The notes under the pieces are model-generated. The model saw nothing but the letters and a program-made list of their open reading frames with translations, was not told the origin of the DNA and ran no database searches. This document shows, piece by piece, positions 1-13,931 of a stretch of 64,000 nucleotides of DNA. Numbering within the stretch: the first letter of the stretch is position 1; each line of letters starts with the position of its first letter. A program made the translations under genes and the position numbers. Origin of the DNA: Antedon mediterranea (lineage: Eukaryota; Echinodermata; Crinoidea; Comatulida; Antedonidae); contig NC_092678.1 of the NCBI RefSeq assembly GCF_964355755.1, positions 85,922 to 149,921 of the forward strand. Direction: 5' to 3'.

Positions 1-690
1 TTTATTTATTTACCTCCGCCAAGGAGGTATATGTAATCGGTAGCGTGTGTTTGTTTGTTTGTTTGTTAGCAGGATTACTCAAAAAGTAATTACAAGATCT
101 TTACCAAAATGAATAGACATATAGATATGTGGTCAATGACCATTCCATTAAATTTTGGGACCATTTGGGACCACAGTCCCAATTCTGGACCACTTTTTAG
201 TATACTTTTTTAGGCCTGCTAGTGTTAAAAGATAGGACAGAATTTTTCAAAAGCCGGCGAGCAGTCTTAAAGTAACAAGTAAACTGAAATTGCATTTTCT
301 CGAGAACTACTTGTCCAAAAATGAACAAGAGGCAAGAGTTATAATTTGTGATTTGTAATTTTAAAACATAATCTGATTTAATGTGCACGTTTTTTTATGC
401 GAGTAGTTTAAAAAACCTATTTCTTTTCAAATTCACTCGTTTAATTTTCGCGTTGCTGTTCTATTGTTAGTCGACTGAAGCTATTGTTAATTGAAAGGCT
501 GGTTACATAACCATTACACCAAACTCGCATACACATGCTTGTAATGAAATTAGCCTAAATCACAAACAGCATTAAGACACGCACAAATATATATTTTTTT
601 TTTTTTTTACCGGAGAAATCTTATGTAGGAGAATTTTACAGTAGGCGGAGGTATGCCCTCTCGGAGTGGCTTTCTAGTTTACAATGTATT
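1..690. mobile_element. Putative non-autonomous repeat element with inverted CTCCGCC/GGCGGAG ends
   Basis: The left end carries CCTCCGCCAAGGAGGTA followed by a TTTG run. The right end near 641-685 carries GGCGGAGGTATGCCCTCTCG and then CTTTCTAGT. The ends are partly inverted relative to each other, and the interior is AT-rich with no coding potential. The CTAG-T right end would suit a Helitron-like element, but that is inference. The stretch is presumably intronic in the EEA1-like gene. Exact boundaries are not certain. Confidence 0.35.
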
Positions 691-904
691 TTTAAATTAA
701 GATTTAGAAAAATATCTAAATTTGTCTTACCGATTCTGCTGGACGCACAAGCAGGAAGAAAAAAAAAATTTGTATTAGATTAATAAGACAGATTGTACTA
801 ATACACTAATATCATTATCCTTCTTAATTGTAAAAAAATAATAATTGTTATAAATATATCTATAAATAAACTGTTGTCCAAATTCCTTATACTCTTTGAT
901 AAGT

Positions 905-1490
905 AAATCATCACATACCTCTGCTACATTGTAAATCATCACATACCTCTGCTACATTGTAAATCATCACATACCTCTGCTACATTGTAAATCATCACAT
1001 ACCTCTGCTACATTGTAAATCATCACATACCTCTGCTACATTGTAAATCATCACATACCTCTGCTACATTGTAAATCATCACATACCTCTGCTACATTGT
1101 AAATCATCACATACCTCTGCTACATTGTAAATCATCACATACCTCTGCTACATTGTAAATCATCACATACCTCTGCTACATTGTAAATCATCACATACCT
1201 CTGCTACATTGTAAATCATCACATACCTCTGCTACATTGTCAATCATCACATACCTCTGCTACATTGTAAATCATCACATACCTCTGCTACATTGTAAAT
1301 CATCACATACCTCTGCTACATTGTAAATCATCACATACCTCTGCTACATTGTAAATCATCACATACCTCTGCTACATTGTAAATCATCACATACCTCTGC
1401 TACATTGTAAATCATCACATACCTCTGCTACATTGTAAATCATCACATACCTCTGCTACATTGTAAATCATCACATACCTCTGCTACATT
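905..1490. repeat. 28-bp minisatellite, about 21 copies, spanning an EEA1-like exon donor site
   Basis: The 28-bp unit reads CAATGTAGCAGAG, then GTATGTGATGATTT on the minus strand. The first part matches the last 12-13 bases of the zinc-finger exon at 1479-1598 and the second is its 5' splice site. Copies are nearly identical; one near 1240 has gtcaatc for gtaaatc. Only the copy touching the exon continues into coding sequence, so the rest are duplicated splice junctions in the intron. Confidence 0.95.
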
Positions 1491-3373
1491 TCTAGCATGA
1501 TCTGTTGCAGGAGGTACAACACCATGGACCATCTCCCAGTGAGACTGTAAATCCTCTGCAGATGTTAATGCAGTCATACATTGAGGACATATAAACCCCT
1601 ATAAGAAAACAATGCTTGATAAACACACAGATTTAGAGATTTACAGCTATAAAAAAAAACATGCTAAAATTAAAAATGAATAACCATGCTCAATAAATAG
1701 TAAATAAAAGAAGTCCATTGCCAACAATAACTACTTTTAAAGTTTCTCAATATGCTTTCAGTTCAGTAGTAAATTGTTCAAATGATGCATACACCTTTAA
1801 TCTATTTAAATTCATGCAAGTAAACCCAGTTTATCTATAACTAAAAGATATGTGTTGAAATTATGCAATACTCAAAACAATAATGTTGTCTGAAGTAAAA
1901 GAGAAAAAAATACAAAAAAAAACAAAGTAAAAAAAGTAAATTAAAACACACCTCAGTTGCCTGGAATTATAGGGGAAAAATATGTAGAATTAAAATGAAT
2001 TAATTAATCTAATCCAACTAAATCTTAGTTTAATCTAATGAAATCCCAATTTGGCAATGATTGTGAAGTTTAATCAAATGGTCAATAAATGATATTATAC
2101 AAATCAATAAAACAGTTAGTTTCCTAAAAACATATTTTAAACAAATACTAGTACATTTACAACTCAATCTATTTTCAATAAAATTTGTTTGTATATTTAA
2201 AAGCAGTGATTAGTAAAGTAGAACCATTACAATTAGTAAAACAAAAAGCTCAGTATGTAGTAGCTCCTTCTATACCTTAGTTGAATCTTGGTTTGTTGTA
2301 GAATCATGATCTCTCTGCCAGTGTGTCTCCAACTCTTCTGCTGACTTCATCGATATCATACATTGTGGACAGATAAAACCCTGTGTGATGATGCCAAATA
2401 AGACATGTACATGATGTAGATGTATATGATGACCACACATTTTGAACATGATAATCAAATTTAGAATATACCACATTCATACTCATTCATTATATTACAC
2501 TGTACTACTAAACATTAAATTGATTGTAATAAATGAATGGACAATGACATACCTTTTATCCTTCTTTCATTGTTGGCATACTGTATTTTTGTATATATAT
2601 ATATATATATTTATTTTTTATATCTTTGTTAATTTTGTGTTTTTATAGTTTTTTTTTGTATTTTCTGTTTGTTTTGTTTGAGGGTCCCTAATGATCAGCT
2701 GATGCTGGATGGACCACCCTCATAAAATATTGTTGAAATAAAAATAAATAAAAAATGAATTACTTAATTACTCTTAGGACCACAATGGAAATAAGTTTGC
2801 CGTCTCGGTACTTATTGTGTTTTTATCCTATGATTTTATGTCAGAATAAAGAAATGAAAAAAATTAATAATAAAATAATATTAATAATTTACTTACAGAG
2901 ACATCATGTACCGATGTTGATTGGTTAGATGGGGATTCTTGTCTGGACTGTAAAGCGAGCATAGCAAAACTTTAGCAGTGTTTTAGTATAGATAATCTTA
3001 GGCCTAGCTAGTAGGCCTCACAAGGCCTAGCTAGTTACTAGTAGGCCTCACAAGGCCTAGCTAGTAGGCCTCACACTCACAGATACAGCCAGGATATCCC
3101 TGGCAGACCACCAGCAGGGAGGGCCTCCCTCCCTACTCTCTCTAGGCTAGCCTAGTTAGTAGTACTAGGCCTAGTACCTAGTAGGCTAGTTACTAGTAGG
3201 CCTAGGCCTAGAGGCCCTAGGCCTACTAGAGGCTAGCTAGCTAGGCCCTACTAGGCCTAGCCTAGCTTAGTAATACCTTCTTTATATATTAACAAACGAT
3301 TTCAAATTAATACAAAACTTACGCTGTCTACGGTATCTTTCGTCTTTTTTCGTAGTCTACGAAAAGCTTCCAT
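1479..3373 (-). CDS. EEA1: EEA1-like endosomal tethering protein, N-terminal part (two C2H2 fingers)
   Basis: Four phase-0 exons are visible: 3323-3373 (ATG at 3373), 2897-2947, 2276-2380 and 1479-1598, all with GT-AG borders. The product starts MEAFRRLRKKTKDTVDS, has a Ser-rich linker, then two fingers of the form GFICPQCM..SAE.L..HW...H. The GFICPQCM start and C-x2-C...H-x(4-5)-H spacing match the N-terminal Rab5-binding C2H2 finger of early endosome antigen 1. Known family proteins continue into a long coiled coil and a C-terminal FYVE domain; those exons would lie to the left, outside the window. EEA1 as I recall it has one such finger, so the second looks like an exon duplication. Symbol is by N-terminal similarity only. 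Confidence 0.75.
2990..3275. repeat. AGGCCT/CTAG palindromic simple repeat cluster
   Basis: Dense runs of AGGCCTAG, TAGGCCTC and CTAGCTAG in intron 1 of the EEA1-like gene, including a near-tandem unit around 3000-3075. The same words recur at 9880-9910, 10110-10150, 11635-11650, 38900-38935, 43855-43940 and 54850-54865. No function is evident. Confidence 0.7.
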
Positions 3374-3740
3374 TATTTTAATTTAACATTGAAATAAATG
3401 TATTATTTTTCGGAAGTATATTGTCTACGTCGTACGTACGGCGGGTCATAGATAGGTGAGTCGATCTCGCACTTTTCATATATAGCGCCCTCATAAAAAT
3501 AAATTAATTGATTAAAAAAAGTCAATGACCGCCCTCTATAATGTGTTGGCTTGCCGACAGTAAATTACGTCATCGGGATGTAAACAACGTGAAGGTTCCA
3601 AATTCAGTTTTTATTTTGCTGTAAACTTGATGGAATTATTCGGATTTATTTTTAAATTTAAGATCTGGATGTTTATTGAAATACTTAGTTATTCATAAGC
3701 ATATTTCATCTAGTTATTTATATCGCAAAAATCGATAATA
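3374..3740. promoter_or_regulatory. Putative bidirectional promoter between the EEA1-like and C2-domain genes
   Basis: A 367-bp gap separates two divergent start codons (3373 on minus, 3741 on plus). It includes a short CpG-containing stretch (ACGTCGTACGTACG near 3427) and two GCGCCCTC words near 3485 and 3530. No TATA box is placed with confidence. Function is inferred from the head-to-head layout. Confidence 0.5.
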
Positions 3741-5943
3741 ATGGGCGGAAATGCAAGTCAACCAACGTCACCTACTACTGGTCCAACGTCAATAGGAGAT
3801 CCTACAGATTCAGATGAGAGAGTTGCACAGCTTGCTCGAGTAATGACATCAAAACCAAAACAAAATAAACGTAGACATGACCATCATCCATTTTGGGATG
3901 TTGAAGAGGATACAGATTACGATGGTTATGAGGTACCACAGCATTAATTACAATTGTATTCATTACATGGAATAAAACCAAACTTAATAAATGAAATATA
4001 TTTAATATCATAAAAACATTGTTGTATTGTAAAAAGTTTAATTTCAAATGATGTTTCTATTTAGGAGAGTATTTACATCCTGAAGCAGTTGTACAAGCAA
4101 ATGGATCCAAGTGTTATGAAGACATTGGGTGATGCAAAAGGTGATGTCAAATTATCTTTGAAATACGATGTAAGACGTCAACTTCTTTTGGTTAAAGTGG
4201 TTTCAGCAAGAGACTTAAGTGCAAAAGACTTAAGAGGAAAAGCCTCAGATCCTTACATAAAGGTTTGTATAGTGACTTCTGCTTGTGATAATAATTTCTA
4301 GTTTTTAAATGTTTTTTCCAGAACTAATATTTGTACAAATGATTCAATTTAGCTTGATGTGATTCCCGATAGTTACTCAGATGGTGCCAAGTCAACTTCA
4401 GTTGTGACAAAAAGTCTAAGTCCAACGTACAACGAGATCTTAATGTTTAAAGTGTTACCAGAAGACTTAAGTGATACACAGTTGAGGGCGCAGGTGATGA
4501 GTCATGATCCCATGGGGAAGGATGATTTTATGGGAGAAAAGATCATTTCATTGGCCGAGACAGATTTGTCTAAAGTATCTACCGAGTGGTACACACTACA
4601 AGCAGAGGTACAGTATTGGGCGTAGTCAAAACATAAATTTATACAAATCAAACATTACCTTGAATATACCTTCAAGGTAAACATACAATATAAATGCTGT
4701 TATCAAATAGACTGCACATTCACTTTACAGTTTAATTGTTAATTTACAGACTGATTTGGACATTAAAGGAGAACTTGAGATAGGTTTGCAGTTTCAACTG
4801 CCAGATACACTTCACGTTAGCATAATAGGAGCAAGTCGGCTAGTCTGTCGTGATCCAGATAAATTACCATGCCCTTACGTAAAGGTCATCATACCTGGAG
4901 TAGCAAAAGTTGAACAGACAAAGGTACAGTAATTGTACTTTTATTCACTTTTCTACACATACATACTATTCATTGGGGAGCCAAAATGATAAATATATTG
5001 CAATTTAAAATGCTTTAATGGATTCCTGTTTTATAGGTTGTCAAAAACACTTTAGATCCTGTATGGAATGAGACATTTGATTTTCCAGTAGCAGAGGAAG
5101 AACTTGGTAGTAGGTAAGTATTTTACAACCACTGGGTAACCCACAGAAGTTTGTTTATTTGAAGAACTTGGTAGTAGGTAAGTAATTTACAACAGCTGGC
5201 TAACCCACAGTTAAAGTGTGTTTATTTAAAGAACTTGGTAGTAGGTAAGTAATTTACAACAGCTGGCTAACCCACAGTTAAAGTGTGTTTATTTGAAGAA
5301 CTTGGTAGTAGGTAAGTAATTTACAACAGCTGGCTAACCCACAGTTAAAGTGTGTTTATTTGAAGAACTTGGTAGTAGGTAAGTAACAACCACAGCTGGC
5401 TAACCCACAGTTAAAGTGTGTTTATTTCAAGCTGATTACTATACAATTTTCTTTTTGTAGATATATTGTACTACATGTGCTAGACAAGGCATTTGTAGGG
5501 GAAACGGATGCTATGGGTCAAATATTTATTGACCTTTTGAACCTTGACACCAGCGTTGGCTATGCAGGTAGATTCCGCCTGGCTGACCTGGTAAGTACAA
5601 CAATCCAAACAAGTTTAATCATTAGAAACACAGTTTATAAATGCACAATCTGGCGTTTTACAGCCAAATATCATTTAATGTTGTACAATATAAAAAATAT
5701 CTATTAAATCTAATCTTAAACATTGGTTTTAATTCTGTGCAGAAAAACTCCAACAAAGTGCGGACGAAGTGGTCACAGACAGCAACAGTGCAAGAGTTCC
5801 GCGAAGCAATGTATGCACATTCCATCAATCGATATCCTAGATTGATATTTCAAAAACACACAGGAAATAAGGTGGTAACAGTCTCTAGTAGGAAAGCTGG
5901 TTCTTTTGCAAGAATTCGTATTGTTGATGGAATGGCAATCTAG
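3741..5943 (+). CDS. Tandem C2-domain protein, synaptotagmin/DOC2-type, 408 aa
   Basis: Seven exons join in phase: 3741-3932, 4065-4262, 4353-4607, 4750-4923, 5037-5113, 5461-5590 and 5743-5943. The N-terminus MGGNAS fits an N-myristoylation site and is followed by a low-complexity Ser/Thr, basic and acidic region. The first C2 domain (about residues 80-200) has SARDLSAKDL and SDPYIK, the usual start of a Ca2+-binding loop. Its later loop reads SHDPMGKDDFMGE, keeping some but not all Asp ligands. The second C2 domain (about 215-330) has CPYVK for the usual SDPYVK, so Ca2+ binding there is doubtful. The C-terminal 60 residues (KWSQTATVQEFREAMYAHS onward) match no domain I recognise. A phospholipid-binding trafficking role is inferred from the domains. 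The specific orthologue is not identified. A poly(A) signal AATAAA is near 6179. Confidence 0.85.
5096..5432. repeat. About 66-bp repeat, 5 copies, spanning a C2-gene donor site
   Basis: The unit GAACTTGGTAGTAGGTAAGT plus about 46 bases of intron repeats five times. The first copy is the real end of the exon at 5037-5113 with its GTAAGT donor; the later four lie in the intron. Most copies also contain CCCACAG, a possible weak acceptor. Confidence 0.95.
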
Positions 5944-5969
5944 AAACCTGCCATGCACACCAGATAGAA

Positions 5970-6125
5970 ATCAACAAGGTCTATGGAATGGCTACAAGAA
6001 CTTGTATATATATAGTATCTAGACAAGGTCTATGGATTGGCTACAAGAACTTGTGTATATATATAGTATCTAGACAAGGTCTATGGATTGGCTACAAGAA
6101 CTTGTATATATATAGTATCTAGAAC
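5970..6125. repeat. About 49-bp repeat, 3 copies, in the 3' UTR of the C2 gene
   Basis: ACAAGGTCTATGGA...GGCTACAAGAACTTG followed by a TATATATA tract and GTATCTAG, repeated three times just after the stop codon at 5943. The copies are nearly identical. They would lie in the transcript because the likely poly(A) signal is at 6179. Confidence 0.9.
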
Positions 6126-6468
6126 ATTGTTTCAACAAGTATCAAGAAATTACAATTATGTGAATAATTTGTATTTTAATAAAGAGAAAGTGTTCTCAAT
6201 TATTTTTCTACAGTTCAACAGAAAAACTTGTTCAACTTTCAACAAGTTTTACAAATTACAAAGAAGCCAGTTTGTGTTTATCATTGTTTTATATACAAAA
6301 GAAATCCAAATTTACATAAGGAAAACTGGTTTTAAATACTTTATCCGCAAAAAAAGAACAAATGATTTGTATTTATAGTAATTACACAAGTTTGTTGACG
6401 TGAGTAAATTACGTTTGAATAGAATACCTTGTGTAAATACTTGGCTTAAAAGAATACATTTGTCCTCC

Positions 6469-10912
<4,444 letters not shown>

Positions 10913-11494
10913 GTAAGTATTTTTTGGCAGTTTAATTTATTTTTTAATACATTGGATTATTTAAGTAAGTTAACATAGTGTGTATTTGTTCAATTAACCA
11001 TTCATAATATTAACGGTCAAATTAGGTACGATTTGCCACCACTGTAACAACAACAAACACGGCAATCTATATACACAACAATGCAAGGCATAAAAACACA
11101 CGCTCTCGTGACTCGTCTCACTTCGGTGAGTGTGTCTCAGTCAGGTCCCAGGGCCTCTAGGCTGATAAAACCAAGTAATGAAATAGAAAGGACAATGCAA
11201 TTAATTATGTATGCATGCCTAGGTCTAGTAGTAGGCCTAGATCATATTGATTGTATCAAAACCAGGCATTGCATTGCCTCCTCCGATCCCATCCCATTTA
11301 TTTATTTTTATTTATTTATTTATTACCATCTTTACTGAGGGTAGCCTATCCAGTTCCTAATGGAACTGATCAATTAGGGCCCTCGATAAAACATACATAC
11401 AGTAAAACACATAAAATATTGAATATTCAAATGACATAAAATAGGCCTAAAAATTTACAATGGTTTGGTTATAAAATTCATATAGAAGTTAAAA

Positions 11495-12135
11495 TCTTTG
11501 CGCAATTTTAAATTGCGCTGCACAATTTGTAAATTGCGCAAGATAGTTCTTGCGCAATATGACACCTTTGCGCAATTTGAAAACGAACTGTAAATTTTCA
11601 ATCAATCAATCAAAGTAACATTTCCCATACATGGCTAGGCTAGGCCTAGGCAGAGGAGTTTAAAATTTAGTATTTTATTATATAAATAAGACCATTTCAA
11701 TGAAGATAATGTTTAATACTCACTTTTTAAGTTTTTAATATTAGTTTAAGCTAGGCCATGTAACCTAGTCAGTATCAGTAGTCCAGACCCTAGCTAGGCT
11801 AGAGTAGTATAGCCGGCCGCCCGCGCCGCGCCCGCCTGGTGGAACACCACCGCTTCGTTTTCCTTCGTCGGTTCTTCGACGGTATGCTAACTTATAACAA
11901 TATTTGCACTACTAAAATAAGGAAATGCGATATTTATCTTTAATTTTGAATCATTCTTAGAAATTACTATAAAAATATGGGTGTGCATGATTTCACAATC
12001 TGTCGAAAAACCTTGCGCAATTTGCAGATTACTTGCGCAATTTAATAGGTTGCTTGCGCAATTTGAAATACATGTTTCAATTCAAATTGCGCAAGGATTT
12101 TTTTTGCGCAATTTCAAATTGCGCAAATCGTTCAA
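11495..12135. repeat. Two clusters of the palindrome TTGCGCAA / AATTGCGCAATT
   Basis: About five occurrences of TTGCGCAAT-like words or their reverse lie at 11498-11575. A second group lies at 12010-12125, separated by about 430 bases of unrelated sequence. TTGCGCAA is the core of the C/EBP consensus, but the spacing in two facing clusters also fits ends of a short transposon. The role is not determined. Confidence 0.6.
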
Positions 12136-12284
12136 ATCGCGCATAACACATACACAGTGAAATCAGTACATTGAAATTGACCTTGCTCACATTCCAGTAT
12201 TTGAAATGAAAATGGAATGATTCTATTGGTTTATTTTAAAAAAATGTAGGCCTATTTAGTACACCCACTTAAAAATAGCCGTAT

Positions 12285-13740
12285 CCGGATATTCACCCCC
12301 TGGACATTTACCCCCCGGAAAACTACCCCCGGACAACCACCACCTGGACCACTACCCCCTTAGGACAACTACCCCTTTAGGACAACTATCCCCCGGACAA
12401 ATACCCCCCCCCCCCCCCCCCCCCGGACAACTACCCCCTTAGGACGACTACCCCCTGGACAAATACCCCCCGGACAATTACCCCCTAGGAACAATTACTC
12501 CCCGGACAATTACCCCCCGCGGACAATTACCTGCTATCCCCCAGATGGACAACTACCACCCAGGCCATTCAACAACCTGACTCTGCAACAGTGTATAATA
12601 GGAATTAATAACTATATTTTAATTCGTTACTTTGACGAATTACTATTCATTATTGTAAACAAAAGTAAAAGATTGAACATAAATATAGCCTGGTATAAAC
12701 TGAAGATTGTCACACATGATCATAGGATAGTCGAACGTATTATATAGTACTCCCTGTATTTACTGTAAAGACTGGGTTCGCTAATAATAATAATAATTTG
12801 TGCGTCAGGACAATGCTTCGATAACCACTGGTCTTAAAAGAATTAATTTTTGTCTCAAATTTGTCATTTGTATTTTTGTACACTTGAAGAATAATATCAC
12901 TTTTGATATTTGACCTCAATGTTCACTCACCGAATAAACGGCGATCTTTAAATAAATTCCCCTCAAATAAACGGTGACCATGTCACTCCCATGACACATC
13001 ATATGGAATAATCAGCGTCTATTTCCATTAGATTATACCCCCTCCCATTGAATAAACAACTTTCTTCCAATAAATGTCCACCTAAAAACCACCTAAACAA
13101 TAAACAGCCCAGGCCGTTTTTTCAATAAATACGGTACTTTAAATCTAGCACATCTAGGGTCTAGCGTGCTGTTAAACAGAATAATCGGTTAAAAACGGGT
13201 GTTTCGAAACTAGAGACCCGAGACCAGAGACCCGAGACCCAATACGAAAAGGGAGACCCACGTACGAAAAGGGAGACCCACGTACAAAAAGGGAGACCCC
13301 ACTATACGAAAAGGGAGACCCACTATACGAAAAGGGAGACCCTAATATACGTATTGGGTCTCGTGTCAGGTCTCTGGTCTCGGGTCTCTAGTCTCGGGTC
13401 TCTAGTTTCGAAACACCCGTTAAAAACAGATGATTTCATTTTTACAGAAACCGGTCCTATATATTTGTCTACTTTTAGATTGGGGGGGGGGGGGGGGGTA
13501 GTTGACCGGGGGATAGTTGTCCTAAGGGGGTAGTTGTCCTAAGGGGGTGGTTGTTATCCTAAGGGGGTAGTTGTCCTAAGGGGGTAGTTGTCCGGGGGTT
13601 AGTTGTCCTAAGGGGGTAGTTGTCCGGGGGTAGTTGTCCGGGGGGTAGTTGTCCTAAGGGGGTAGTTGTCCTAAGGGGGTAGTTGTCCGGGTGGTAAACA
13701 TCCGGGGGTTAACTGTCTAGGGGGTAGGTGTCCTAGAACC
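12285..13740. mobile_element. Element bounded by inverted C-rich and G-rich tandem arrays
   Basis: At 12285-12560 the plus strand repeats GGACAACTACCCCC-type units, with a run of about 18 C near 12405-12424. At 13480-13735 it repeats the complement, GGGGGTAGTTGTCC, starting with a run of about 18 G. The two arrays are inverted around about 0.9 kb of AT-rich sequence plus an inner hairpin. No open frame is present. It looks like a fold-back element whose termini expanded as satellites. Confidence 0.6.
13186..13432. repeat. Large hairpin with GAGACCC arms and an internal tandem repeat
   Basis: The left arm (13186-13246) starts AACGGGTGTTTCGAAACTAG and continues with GAGACCCGAGACC words. The right arm (13348-13430) is its near-perfect reverse complement, ending CTAGTTTCGAAACACCCGTT. 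Between them about five copies of ACGAAAAGGGAGACCCAC-type units form the loop. Confidence 0.85.
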
Positions 13741-13931
13741 AAAAATAGCATGGGGGTTATAAAGTATCAAGCACATGGCATATGATAAAAATAGACCCCG
13801 TGTTTAAATATGCAGTCATAGAAACAATAATAAGAAGAGTAAGACTGACTGGGCAAATAAAAATACTTGCCTCACTTTTTCATATAAAACCTGTATTTAT
13901 TTGGTTTGTTTTTTCGTTAGCAGATGTAAGA

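Larger units (their letters stand above)
10913..13931. other. Repeat-rich 5' region of CCDC146, no supported coding sequence
   Basis: Mostly probable first intron of CCDC146. It holds a TTTA-rich retroposon-like tail near 11290-11340, two TTGCGCAA clusters, AGGCCT words near 11640, a GC-rich patch near 11810-11845 and the GC-rich fold-back complex described separately. Short open frames at 11081-11439 have no recognisable similarity. Confidence 0.6.

Noticed and set aside
720..765. Small EEA1-like exon before GTAAGA at 735
   Set aside because: A pyrimidine tract and CAG leave only about eight bases of exon; too short to support.
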